From assembly GCA_963802795.1 (NCBI GenBank), contig CAWDJV010000005.1, positions 1 to 64,000 on the forward strand: a DNA stretch of 64,000 nt, given 5' to 3'. The notes beneath the pieces are model-generated. The model was not told where the DNA came from, did no database searches, and saw only the letters and a program-made list of their open reading frames with translations. Below are positions 24,987-33,469 of the stretch, one piece after another. The position numbers and the translations under genes were made by a program. The DNA comes from JAIBJN01 sp963802795. GTDB taxonomy: Bacteria > Actinomycetota > Thermoleophilia > Gaiellales > Gaiellaceae. Numbering within the stretch: the stretch's first letter is position 1; each line of letters begins with the position of its first letter.

Positions 24987-25397
24987 TCAGTGGTGGAAGC
25001 GCAGCCGGTCGACGATCTTGTCGACTGTCCTGCGCTCGGCGCGGAACGCGATTCCGACGAGATCCAGATCCCGAGCGGCGACAGCGGCGACGGCCGCACG
25101 GTTTGCGGCGTCGTGGTTCGTCGCGAAGAGCTCGCGCGTGTAGATGGCAGGCGTGACGCCGCGGCCCCTCGCGCGTTCATACGCCCGCCGCAGCGCGTCG
25201 CCGTCAGCTTCATACACGAGCACCGGCTGGACGAACATCGGAAGATACTCGTTCCCCGAAGCGTCCCGGTACGGCTGGCCGACGACGTCGGGAACGGTTC
25301 CAGCGATTCCGCTGACGAGGAACGCGGTGACGTTCGTCTTCTGCCACACCGCGAGGTCGTTCTGGAGGACGACCGCGATCTTCGTATCGAACCGCAT
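24987..25397 (-). CDS. DUF2000 family protein
   Basis: 136 residues (MRFDTKIAVVLQNDLAVWQK to VDKIVDRLRFHH). It matches DUF2000, a small family with a peptidyl-tRNA-hydrolase-like fold and no established reaction. It is the intact version of the fragment at 12922-13112. Upstream is only the tail of a MocR regulator, so its original regulator was left behind at 13207. Confidence 0.8.
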   Translation of the reverse strand: MRFDTKIAVVLQNDLAVWQKTNVTAFLVSGIAGTVPDVVGQPYRDASGNEYLPMFVQPVLVYEADGDALRRAYERARGRGVTPAIYTRELFATNHDAANRAAVAAVAARDLDLVGIAFRAERRTVDKIVDRLRFHH

Positions 25398-25580
25398 ACC
25401 GTGACGGTAGCCGCCCGCCGAACGGCCTAGCAGATCACGCCCGGAGCCAGCGCGCAGTCGCAGGTCGGGCCTCAACGCCTGGCGGCCCGAATCGCCTGCG
25501 CGAACTCCTCGATCGCGAGGCGAATTCTCGGCTCGGGCGATTGGGAGTACCCGAGTAGAAGCGTGGCCGGCGCCCGTGCC
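25206..25580. repeat. DUF2000-MocR direct repeat, right copy
   Basis: Direct repeat of 12922-13310, in the same orientation; see that entry. Here the DUF2000 side is complete and the MocR side is truncated. Confidence 0.85.
25472..25580 (-). pseudogene. MocR regulator C-terminal fragment
   Basis: Reads RAPATLLLGYSQSPEPRIRLAIEEFAQAIRAARR across the fragment, then stop, matching the last 34 or so residues of the MocR protein at 13207 with a few substitutions. Beyond 25580 the similarity ends. A remnant of a duplicated regulator gene. Confidence 0.8.
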
Positions 25581-25750
25581 GCACATTTCGGTGGGTCGCG
25601 GACACAAGCTTCCGCTGATTCGCGGCTCAGATCACGTCAACCGAGATCCTCCCGCATTGATCGAGATCCGTCTTTGCGGGCAGGGACGAGGCAGCGGCTC
25701 CCGAGGTTCAGCCCACGCGTGTGGATGTTGGCGTTTGGGAAGGGCGGATG

Positions 25751-27136
25751 TCAGGACCTCGTGCGCGGCGGCTTGCGGACGACGGTTGTTTTGGTCCCGT
25801 CCACGCTCTCCGTCGTTGTCAATGTCTCGCCGACCGCCTTGTCTGCCTCGTCCAACGTCCCCGCCACCGTTCGCTCCGCAGATTTCAAAATCACTCGCGT
25901 CAGCCTCTCGCTAAACCCGGCGACGAAGGCGAGGAGCGTGAAGAAGAAGAACGCCTTCCCCTCTGCCGGCTCCTGGAGCTGGAGCAACTCGCTCTCGAGC
26001 GCGAAGTAGATGAACAGGCCAAAGACCGCGCCGATGAACGGGCGAATCGCGCCCAGCCAGAACGAGGCCGTGCGTCCGACCTCGTAGTCGAGCGCGAAGT
26101 TGTCACTCCGCATCCGGGTGAGAACGCTCACCATCGCCCCCAACGCCCCGGCCGTGTAGCAGGCAAAGAAGAACCGCGTGGACAGCGAGTGGAGATCGAT
26201 CGAGTCGAAGCCGAATTCCGCGATCAAGGCAATGACGACAGCGGCCGCCCCGGCGAAGAAGGCGCCGCCGACCATACCCCAGAAGAGATTGAATCGCGCG
26301 GCGTTGGCGGCGGCGCGGTCGTAGTACTTCTCGATCTCGATGACCTCGGCACGTCCGCGGTCAACGAGTTCGTCGTCGGTCGGCCCGCGCGACGGTCCCT
26401 TGGCCGAGTCCCGCGAACCCTTCGTCGGCCCGGCCGGCGACGTCCTAGCGGTAGTGCCGGCAGACGCCGAATTGTCATCTGCCGCCTTCGGCTCACGGCG
26501 GCCGTTTGTCTCGCTTGGGGCAGGGATCGGCCCCCACGAACGCCCTTCGACGATCCCGAGGAGATAGCTCTCCGTGGAGAAGATCCAAGTCATCGCAACC
26601 CGCTTGGAGGTGCGCGTGAGGATCTCAGCGGCTTTGTTGCCGAGCGTGTCGCAGTGGTGGAGGAGCTCAGCGATGCGCGGATCCGAGGCTGTTACCCACG
26701 TCGTCGCCCTGTGCAGCGAGAGTTTGGAGCCGAGCAAGAGGTTGAGCAGTTTCCGGTGGCGGCGCTGCTCCGTCATCACGATCCCTGACGGAACAGTGGC
26801 GGACCAGTAGGCGGCTACAATCTTCCCCTCCGCAGCACTGAACTGCTTGAGCTTCTCGTGGTAGCGGTCTTCAGCTGCCTTCCGATCCAGCTCGGTCGAC
26901 CCGTCGGAACGCCACCCTGGGGGGGCGAGCCCATCCGGGAGGCCGCCGACCTCGCCGTAGCGCCCGTTCAGCACGAACCAATGGAAGTGTGCGAGGACGA
27001 GTTCGGTGAAGAGGACCGCGCCCTCGGCCGGCGACCCCGGCGTCTCTCCATTGCCGCCGCCGTTCAGCACCGTGCCGGTGCTCTCGGATGCTTCGGCTAA
27101 CTGACTCAGGCTCGGCTCCTTACCGCGGCCTAGCAA
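25751..27136 (-). CDS. Four-helix membrane protein of unknown function
   Basis: 461 residues. The N-terminal 270 are soluble and partly disordered (a Ser/Thr/Pro-rich linker near residues 205-255). Four membrane segments follow at about 285-310, 325-345, 362-384 and 398-418 (FNLFWGMVGGAFFAGAAAVV, FFFACYTAGALGAMVSVL, FWLGAIRPFIGAVFGLFIYF, FFFFTLLAFVAGFSERL). The C-terminal 45 residues are Thr-rich and charged. The FSERL after the last helix recalls membrane proteins found near defence or phage genes, but no family was recognised. Confidence 0.6.
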   Translation of the reverse strand: MLGRGKEPSLSQLAEASESTGTVLNGGGNGETPGSPAEGAVLFTELVLAHFHWFVLNGRYGEVGGLPDGLAPPGWRSDGSTELDRKAAEDRYHEKLKQFSAAEGKIVAAYWSATVPSGIVMTEQRRHRKLLNLLLGSKLSLHRATTWVTASDPRIAELLHHCDTLGNKAAEILTRTSKRVAMTWIFSTESYLLGIVEGRSWGPIPAPSETNGRREPKAADDNSASAGTTARTSPAGPTKGSRDSAKGPSRGPTDDELVDRGRAEVIEIEKYYDRAAANAARFNLFWGMVGGAFFAGAAAVVIALIAEFGFDSIDLHSLSTRFFFACYTAGALGAMVSVLTRMRSDNFALDYEVGRTASFWLGAIRPFIGAVFGLFIYFALESELLQLQEPAEGKAFFFFTLLAFVAGFSERLTRVILKSAERTVAGTLDEADKAVGETLTTTESVDGTKTTVVRKPPRTRS

Positions 27137-27405
27137 CGACCGCTACTTAGCAAACGAGAGTACAACGCGCTTTGACCGCGGGCAACCCCTCACCACCCCT
27201 GTATCAGCGAGGAGCCAGACGGTGAGCGAGGGGCCCTTCCCGACGAACCTGCTCGCGAGCCACCCCGAGCCGCTCGACCTCGCCGGGTCGCGGACTAGGG
27301 CGCAACGGACGGATGCCGGGGGCGATGCTCGAGGGCTTCGAATCGCTGTTCTCCGCCGACCAACTGGCACCAATTGATTCCAAGGGCGGGCTGTGAGACG
27401 CTTTC

Positions 27406-27924
27406 GTGATCGCAGCCACAAGACGTCAGATCGCCGAGGTTGTCAGGGGAGCGGGCTTCTCGTTCGGGCCGACGATCTTGGCTGAGGCGGCCAAGGCTGA
27501 CTTGCGGCCCGCGCTTGCTCTTGCGCTTGTCGAGCAAGAGTCCGGGTTCCGCAACATCTTCGGCTGTGACCAGGGGGACCGTGATACCGCGCCTTGGTGC
27601 CATCAGAAGGTGACTCGCAAGCGGGTCCAGGAGCTGATCGACCACGTCGAACGCGGTGGGATCTCAAACGGCGTCGGTCTCACTCAGCTGACCTCGATCG
27701 GCTTCATCCGCCAGGCGGAGGTTGAGGGAGGAGCGCACAGGGTTGACGCGCAGTGCCGCGTCGCCTTCCAGCTCCTTCATGATTTGATCGCCCGGAATGG
27801 ACGTCGGGTGGGGATCGGCGCCTACAACGGCGGTGAGGGCAATCCCAACCTCACCTACGCCGACTCGGTGCTCGCTCTGCGCGCCGAGTGGAAGAGGAAG
27901 ATAGAGGCGGCGATCGGAGGGTAG
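27406..27924 (+). CDS. Lytic transglycosylase-like/lysozyme-fold protein
   Basis: 172 residues from GTG 27406. The SLT/lysozyme-like motifs are present: ALALALVEQESGFRNIFGCD (catalytic Glu in EQESGF), GISNGVGLTQLTSIG and RVGIGAYNGGEGNPN. It would cleave peptidoglycan between MurNAc and GlcNAc. There is no signal peptide, which fits a phage-derived or holin-dependent enzyme. It lies 60 bases left of a tRNA-Sec remnant, consistent with an origin in an integrated element. Confidence 0.75.
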   Translation: MIAATRRQIAEVVRGAGFSFGPTILAEAAKADLRPALALALVEQESGFRNIFGCDQGDRDTAPWCHQKVTRKRVQELIDHVERGGISNGVGLTQLTSIGFIRQAEVEGGAHRVDAQCRVAFQLLHDLIARNGRRVGIGAYNGGEGNPNLTYADSVLALRAEWKRKIEAAIGG

Positions 27925-27983
27925 AGGCGGCGATCGCCGGCAGCGCTGGGATAGCTGCGAGCGATAGACCTCTTCCAACGAGT

Positions 27984-28044
27984 CCTCAGACCGGTGAGGC
28001 GTGGCAGTCCCACGCTGGGTAGGTTCGACTCCTGCGCCGTCCGT
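27984..28044 (+). other. tRNA-Sec 3'-half remnant S3
   Basis: Contains CCTCAGACCGG (UCA anticodon kept, loop mutated), the variable arm GGCGTGGCAGTCCCACGC, T arm GTAGG / TTCGACT / CCTGC and an acceptor end one base shorter than in S2. Upstream flank GACCTCTTCCAACG resembles that of S1 and S2. The 5' half is missing. It marks the right edge of the mosaic. Confidence 0.65.
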
Positions 28045-28207
28045 GCTCGAGCAAAGTGCCTGCCCTTCCCATTTTCGCCCGACGGCAAACCGCATTTCTG
28101 CTCGTCGCGGTTTGACCTTGGGCTTCTCCGGTGATGTACCGGTTGGAGTAGCGTGGCTGGAGCGGGCCCACCGGGTGCTCTCCGCCACGCATGACGGGGG
28201 AGGAAAG

Positions 28208-29665
28208 ATGGGAAAGTCAGGGTGGTTGAGGGCGCTCGTGGCGATTGCGGCGGTGACGCTCGTCCTGCCGGCGACCGCGACCGCACAAGCGAAGGAGAAG
28301 ACCGGCTCGCTCACGCAGGTCGGGCACAACCCGCTGCTGAACCGCGGGATGAACGCGGCCGGCGCGATCCACGGGGATTACATGTACATCGGGAGCCGGA
28401 CCGATGGAGGCCACGTGGACATGCCTATGGGCGGCATCATGATCGTGGACGTCTCGGATCCGTCCGACCCGACGCTCATCACTGATGAGCCGATAGACGC
28501 AAACCCGGGCGAGTCGTCGCGCGAGCTCAGGGTTTGGAGGTCACAGGACATCCTGATCGTCCTGAACACGAACTGCGGCGTCGGCGACGCGCTGCACCAC
28601 TGCACGCTGCCGTCGATCAACAACTTCCGCTTCTACGACATCTCGGGCGCGAACGCGTCGAACCCGCAGCTCCTCTACCAGCTCGACGACAGCACGCACG
28701 AGTTCTTCCTCTGGGAGGACCCGGCGAACCCCGAGCGGGCTCTCATGTTCGGCGGGAGCGCAGGGAGCAGGTTCACGGTCTGGGACATCTCGCCGGTTCG
28801 CATCGGCCAGGCGCCCGTCGAACTGTTCGACGGAACGCACGGCTTCAGCCGCTTCCCGGCGTTCCCGGCGCCGGTCCAGATCCCGACCGGGGGCCTTCAC
28901 TCGCTCTCGGTCTCGAATGACGGCACGCGGGCGTACGACGCGCTCCTCACCGGCGGCTTCGGCATCGTCGACGTGTCTGACTTCGCAGCTGGAGTGCCCG
29001 CTCCAACGCGTCGGCTCGTCACCCTCAACGAGGCGCGGCCGACGTGGCCGGGGCCCGGGGCTCACAGCGCGATCAAGCTCTGGGGCCGTGACTGGGCCTG
29101 GGTCTCCGACGAGGTGTACGGCACGGCCACCGGGTCCGGCCACGGCTGCCCGTGGGGCTGGGCGCGGATGATCGACATCTCGGACCCGCAGCGGCCGACC
29201 GTCGAGGCGGAGTATCGGCTGCCGGAGAACGACCCGTCCACGTGTGCTAACTGGAACCCGCCGCGCACGTCGTACTCGGCCCACAACCCGACGCTGACGC
29301 CGCATATCGCGTTCAGCACGTGGCATTCGGGCGGCTTCCAGGCGGTCAGCATCCAGCAGGCGCACAGGCCGTACCAGCTGGCCGAGTTCTTCCCGGAGCC
29401 GCTGGACGAGGTCATGCTCGAGGATCCGCGACTCTCCTCCGACCCCGACACGGGTCGGAACGAGAAGGTCGTGATGTGGAGCTACCCGATCATCAAGGAC
29501 GGCCTCATCTACGTGATCGACCTGCGCAACGGGCTCTACATCCTCAAGTACCGAGGAGCGTTCGAGAAGGAGGTCAGCCGCATCGGGTTCCTCGAGGGCA
29601 ACTCGAACCAGGGGGACGCGCTCTGCTACGAGCCGGTGGTCTTCACCCCGGCCGACTGCGACTGA
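28208..29665 (+). CDS. Secreted LVIVD-repeat beta-propeller-like protein
   Basis: 485 residues with GGGGGAGG before the ATG at 28208 and a signal peptide ending near TATAQA. Repeated units such as GGIMIVDVSDPSDPTLI, FRFYDISGANASNPQLL, GFGIVDVSDFAAGVP, ARMIDISDPQRPTVEAEY and GLIYVIDLRNGLYILKY are LVIVD repeats, which likely fold as a propeller. Such proteins are extracellular with unknown ligands. A larger relative with a PA domain is at 42609. Confidence 0.8.
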   Translation: MGKSGWLRALVAIAAVTLVLPATATAQAKEKTGSLTQVGHNPLLNRGMNAAGAIHGDYMYIGSRTDGGHVDMPMGGIMIVDVSDPSDPTLITDEPIDANPGESSRELRVWRSQDILIVLNTNCGVGDALHHCTLPSINNFRFYDISGANASNPQLLYQLDDSTHEFFLWEDPANPERALMFGGSAGSRFTVWDISPVRIGQAPVELFDGTHGFSRFPAFPAPVQIPTGGLHSLSVSNDGTRAYDALLTGGFGIVDVSDFAAGVPAPTRRLVTLNEARPTWPGPGAHSAIKLWGRDWAWVSDEVYGTATGSGHGCPWGWARMIDISDPQRPTVEAEYRLPENDPSTCANWNPPRTSYSAHNPTLTPHIAFSTWHSGGFQAVSIQQAHRPYQLAEFFPEPLDEVMLEDPRLSSDPDTGRNEKVVMWSYPIIKDGLIYVIDLRNGLYILKYRGAFEKEVSRIGFLEGNSNQGDALCYEPVVFTPADCD

Positions 29666-29739
29666 GCGCAGCGAGCCGGGCGGCGGCAGCTCGGTACCGG
29701 AATTCGTACCGATCTGAGCGCACGTCACGGCAACTGGAC

Positions 29740-29772
29740 GGACGGAAGCGGGCCAAGAGCCCGCTTCCGTCC
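29740..29772. terminator. Hairpin downstream of the LVIVD gene
   Basis: A perfect 13-bp stem (GGACGGAAGCGGG / CCCGCTTCCGTCC) with a seven-base loop. It is preceded by GGTACCGGAATTCGTACCG, a diverged form of the paired TTGGTACTGG motif seen at 5796 and 19038, so this is a third relative of that module. Confidence 0.65.
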
Positions 29773-29796
29773 TGACATGGACCTCTTCTGACAGAC

Positions 29797-29830
29797 ATTC
29801 AGAACCGGTTAAGGTGGGCGCCTGCCACTT
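29797..29830 (+). other. Eroded tRNA-Sec-like remnant S4
   Basis: Only TTCAGAACCGGTTAAGG and a variable-arm-like hairpin remain; the T arm and acceptor are absent. The assignment rests on position (the same hairpin and ATGGACCT flank as S1 and S2) more than on tRNA structure. Confidence 0.35.
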
Positions 29831-29922
29831 TTCTTTTCCCCGCACGCGGGCTATCGTGCGCGGTCGCGGCTGCGGGACAGACAGCCGGCCGCGCAATAGG
29901 GGACAACGGAAAGGGAGAAACC

Positions 29923-31515
29923 ATGAGGGGAGTCGAACGAGCCCTTGGGCGTGGACGCGTCCGAGGATTGGTCATCGTGGCCGTCGCGCTGGCGGCCTTG
30001 GTGTTCGCCAACACCGCGTTGGCGCAGGTTCCGCAAAGCGACTGCGACGAGCGGGCGAACAACAAGTATCCAAAGATCCTCGAGTGCATCCGGCTCGACC
30101 AGGTGCGCGAGCACCAGGCTGCGCTCCAGGAGATCGCCGACGAGAACGACGGAAACCGCTTCTCCGGCTTTTCGGGCTATAACGATTCGGTCGACTACGT
30201 GGTGGAGACGCTCGAGGCCGCGGGCTACGACCCCAGGTCCAGACGTTCGACTACCTCGCGTTCGAGGTCGTCGGCCCCTCGGCCCTGCAGCAGATCGCAC
30301 CGAACGCGGTCACGTATGTCGAGGGTGTCGACTTCGGGCTGATCACGCAGTCCGACCCCGGCGACGTCACGGCGGCGGTGACGGCCGTCGACCTGCAGCT
30401 CGGTATCGGCAACACCTCGACCAGCGGCTGCGAGGCCGCCGACTTCGCGGGCTTCCCGGCCGGCAACATCGCGTTGCTCCAGCGTGGCATCTGCACGTTC
30501 GAGCTGAAGGCTGAGAACGCCGCCGCCGCCGGGCGCGGTCGGGATCGTGATCTTCAACCAGGGCAACACGGCCGCTGAGGATCGGAACAACATCCCGGCC
30601 GTGACGCTCACGGCCAACAACACCAGCGGCATCCCGGTGATCGGCACCACCTACGCGCTGGGCGAGACGCTGGCAGGGCTCGTCCCTGCAGGCCTCCGGA
30701 TGCGGGTCTTCGCCAACACCCTGCGCCAGACGCTGCCCACCGCCAACGTGCTCGCCGAGAAGAGGGGCACCAACAACGGCAACGTCGTCATGGCCGGCGC
30801 GCACCTCGACTCGGTGCTGGCAGGGCCGGGCATCAACGACAACGGCTCGGGCTGCGCTTCCATCCTCGAGGTGGCCGAGCAGCTCGCCCACGTGAAGCTG
30901 CAGAACACGGTTCGCTTCGCGTGGTGGGGTGCCGAGGAGAGCGGGCTCGTCGGCTCGACGAACTACGTCAACGGCCTGAGCCAGGCGCAGAAGGACCGCA
31001 TCGCGCTCTACCTCAACTTCGACATGGTCGGCTCGCCGAACTACATCTTCATGACGCAGGACGCCGACCAGTCGAGCTTCACGCCTCCCGCGGGCGTCAA
31101 CGTTCCTGACGGTTCGATCGAGATCGAGGATCTCTTCGAGTCGTTCTACACGCTGAAGGGTGAACCATACGACGACGCCGCGTTCGACGGACGCAGCGAC
31201 TACCAGGCGTTCATCGTGAACGACATCCCGGCCGGTGGCCTCTTCACCGGCGCGGAGGTTCGCGAAGACCGCCGAGCAGCAGTCGATCTGGGGCGGCACC
31301 GTGGGTGCGCAGTTCGACCCGTGCTACCACCAGGCCTGCGACACCTTCGCCAACAACAACGACCATGCGCTGTCGGTCAACGCCGACGCCATCGGGTTCG
31401 CGCTTCTGACGTACGCGTACTCGACCCAGTCGGTCAACGGCGTGCCGGGCAAGACGGTCCCGGGCAGCTTCCAATTCCGGCCCCGGCCGGCTCGCAGGGC
31501 ACCTTCGTCCCGTAA
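29923..31515 (+). CDS. Secreted M28 family metallopeptidase with PA domain, frameshifted
   Basis: A signal peptide (VIVAVALAALVFANTALA) starts the protein. A PA domain follows (GNIALLQRGICTFELKAENAAAA, IVIFNQGNTAAEDR), then the M28 zinc aminopeptidase core: VVMAGAHLDSVLAGPGINDNGSGCASILEVAEQL, FAWWGAEESGLVGSTNYV, YLNFDMVGSPNY and CYHQACDTFANNND. All zinc ligands (HLD, ND, EE, NFD, CYHQACD region) are visible. The frame breaks near 30235, 30535, 31255 and 31478; joined, it is about 530 residues, normal for the family. Indels next to intact motifs suggest sequencing error. Confidence 0.75.
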
Positions 31516-31537
31516 CCAGCCCACAACCGCAGGACGA

Positions 31538-31566
31538 GAGGGGGCGGCCGTTCTGGCCGCCCCCTC
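31538..31566 (+). terminator. Hairpin terminator
   Basis: A 12-bp stem (GAGGGGGCGGCC / GGCCGCCCCCTC) with a five-base loop, 23 bases after the M28 peptidase stop. Confidence 0.75.
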
Positions 31567-31688
31567 CTCGTTCTTGCTCGGTCAGCTTTTGACCTAGCGC
31601 CGTGAGGGGATTCGTTCGACCGAGGCTCCGATGAGTCTCCATGCTCCGGCGGGTCAGTACAGAATCGTCGAGATCGAGAGGAGAAGAC

Positions 31689-32348
31689 ATGAGACCCCTC
31701 GTCGTCAACACGTTCGTGACCCTGGACGGCGTCATGCAGGCGCCCGGAGGCCCGGAGGAGGATCCGGCGGGAGGCTTCACCCACGGCGGCTGGTCGGTCG
31801 GCTACTGGGACGAGGCCATGGGAGAGAGGATGGGCGAGGTGATGGGCGCGCCCTTCGACCTGCTCCTCGGGCGGAAGACCTACGAGATCTTCGCCGCCCA
31901 CTGGCCGCACGTTCCCGACGAGCCCGGCGCCGAGCAGCTGAACAGCGCCCGGAAGTACGTGGCCTCGAGGACGCTCGACAGGGTCGAGTGGAACAACTCG
32001 ACCCTGCTCGAGGGCGACGTCGCCGAGGCGGTCGCGAAGCTCAAGCAGGAGGAAGGGCCGGAGATCCAGGTGCACGGCAGCGGCGACCTGGTCCAGACGC
32101 TGCTCGAGCACGATCTCGTCGACACGTTCAATCTCATGATCTTCCCGGTCGTGCTCGGGACCGGAAAGCGGATCTTCGGCGAGGGCGCCGCACCCGCCGG
32201 GTTGGCGCTCGCCTCTTCGGCCACCTCGTCGACCGGCGTCGTGATGGCGACGTACAAGCGAGCGGGCGACATCCGCTACGGAACGTTCGCGCTCGAGGAG
32301 CCGACCGAGGAGGAGCGCGAGCGCCGGGCGCGGCTCGCCGACAGCTGA
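31689..32348 (+). CDS. Dihydrofolate reductase/RibD C-terminal family protein
   Basis: 219 residues from ATG 31689 with GAGGAGAAG upstream. Family pattern: MRPLVVNTFVTLDGVMQAPG, LLLGRKTYEIFAAHWP, KYVASRTLDRVEW, IQVHGSGDLVQTLLEHDLVD and IFPVVLGTGKRIFG. A C-terminal charged extension follows the usual end (EEPTEEERERRARLADS). It is probably an NADPH-dependent reductase of unknown substrate, paralogous to the protein at 15651. Confidence 0.8.
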   Translation: MRPLVVNTFVTLDGVMQAPGGPEEDPAGGFTHGGWSVGYWDEAMGERMGEVMGAPFDLLLGRKTYEIFAAHWPHVPDEPGAEQLNSARKYVASRTLDRVEWNNSTLLEGDVAEAVAKLKQEEGPEIQVHGSGDLVQTLLEHDLVDTFNLMIFPVVLGTGKRIFGEGAAPAGLALASSATSSTGVVMATYKRAGDIRYGTFALEEPTEEERERRARLADS

Positions 32349-32371
32349 ACGGGCGCCGCCTCGGCGCCGCG

Positions 32372-32389
32372 GGGCGGGGCCTCCCGCCC
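32372..32389. terminator. Short hairpin between convergent genes
   Basis: A 7-bp GC stem (GGGCGGG / CCCGCCC) with a four-base loop, between the reductase-like gene and the convergent PfpI gene; it may terminate both. Confidence 0.45.
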
Positions 32390-32393
32390 TCCG

Positions 32394-32978
32394 CTATCCG
32401 ACGGCCTGCTCGACCGGCTCGACCGGTGCTTTCTCGCGCAGAAGGCTGACGAACTCGCGCATCCAGGCCGGGTGATCCGGCCAGGCGCGCGCCGAGACCA
32501 TGTGCCCGTCGACGACCGCCTCCGCGTCGACGAACTCGGCTCCGGCGGCCTCGACGTCCGGGGCCAAGGCCGGGTAGGCCGCCGTTCGGCGCCCGGCGAG
32601 CAGCCCTGCGGCCGCGAGCGCCTGAGGGGCGTGGCAGAGCTGCGCGACCGGCAGCTCTTCGTCGAAGAAGTGGCGGGCGATCCGCTGGAAGTCCTCATCG
32701 TTCCGGATGTACTCCGGCGCGCGACCGCCGGGAATGACGAGCGCGACGTAGTCGGACGGGTCGACGTCCGCGAACGCCAGGTCCGCGGGCCAGGTGTAGC
32801 CGGGCTTCTCGGTGTACGTGTCGAAGCCGTCGACGAAGTCGTGGACGACGAACTGGAGCCGCTTCTCGGCCGGCGCGGCGATGTCGACCTCGTAGCCCTC
32901 CTCGCGGAGCCGCTGGTACGGGTAGAGCACCTCGAGCGACTCGCCGGCGTCGCCGGTCAGGATCAATACCTTCGGCAT
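32394..32978 (-). CDS. DJ-1/PfpI family protein
   Basis: 194 residues with GAGGAGG upstream of ATG 32978. Flavodoxin-like class I glutamine amidotransferase fold: KVLILTGDAGESLEVLYPY, YVALVIPGGRAPEYIRND, then the nucleophile Cys in VAQLCHAPQALAAAGLL and VVDGHMVSARAWPDHPAW. Relatives act as deglycases, chaperones or proteases in carbonyl stress. Monocistronic. Confidence 0.85.
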   Translation of the reverse strand: MPKVLILTGDAGESLEVLYPYQRLREEGYEVDIAAPAEKRLQFVVHDFVDGFDTYTEKPGYTWPADLAFADVDPSDYVALVIPGGRAPEYIRNDEDFQRIARHFFDEELPVAQLCHAPQALAAAGLLAGRRTAAYPALAPDVEAAGAEFVDAEAVVDGHMVSARAWPDHPAWMREFVSLLREKAPVEPVEQAVG

Positions 32979-33081
32979 GGCAGTGGCCTCCTCGTGAGCT
33001 CGACTTGCTCGCAGACTAGCGCGGTCGAGTCGGCCTGCGTGCGCAAGAGCAGGCGCCGGCCGAAGGTGACCGGGGCGCCTG

Positions 33082-33309
33082 CTACTCGCCGTAGACGGGG
33101 CTCCAGCGGGCGACGGTCCAGCCGACGCCGAGCGGGAGCTCGTCGCGCGCGGCAGCGATGGCCTCAGCGACGCTCTCGCCGCCGCCGACGGTAGACCGAA
33201 ACGTGCCGTGGGGAGACTCGAACGTCACGTTGAGGAGATGAGCGTTGAAACGGCGTGGCATCGGAGCGGGAGACGACCAGAAGGGGAGTGTGAGGGTGTC
33301 GGTGTGCAT
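33082..33309 (-). CDS. Small hypothetical protein
   Basis: 75 residues from ATG 33309, selected for AAGGAG at good distance; an alternative start is 33345. Contains RFNAHLLNVTFESPHGTFRS and ESVAEAIAAARDELPLGVGW, suggesting a small alpha/beta fold. No family recognised. Confidence 0.55.
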   Translation of the reverse strand: MHTDTLTLPFWSSPAPMPRRFNAHLLNVTFESPHGTFRSTVGGGESVAEAIAAARDELPLGVGWTVARWSPVYGE

Positions 33310-33421
33310 TGGTTTGCTCCTTGTGTCGGTCGATTGTGCACACATGGTCTTCCGATCGGCTCGAGCCGGCGAGGGAGCCAGCTTGTGTCCTCCGGTGCGG
33401 ATAACCCACCCGGATGAACGA

Positions 33422-33455
33422 GCGGGCCCGGTCGGTGGAGACCCGCGGGGCCCGC
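33422..33455 (-). terminator. Hairpin terminator of the SIMPL gene
   Basis: An 8-bp stem (GCGGGCCC / GGGCCCGC) enclosing a second GGTC / GACC stem, 15 bases past the SIMPL-domain stop on the minus strand. Confidence 0.55.
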
Positions 33456-33469
33456 CCGTCCTCGGGGTA

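Noticed and set aside
4911..28044. Complete tRNA genes at the Val and Sec sites
   Set aside because: No complementary 5' acceptor strand or D arm was found upstream of any of these sites.
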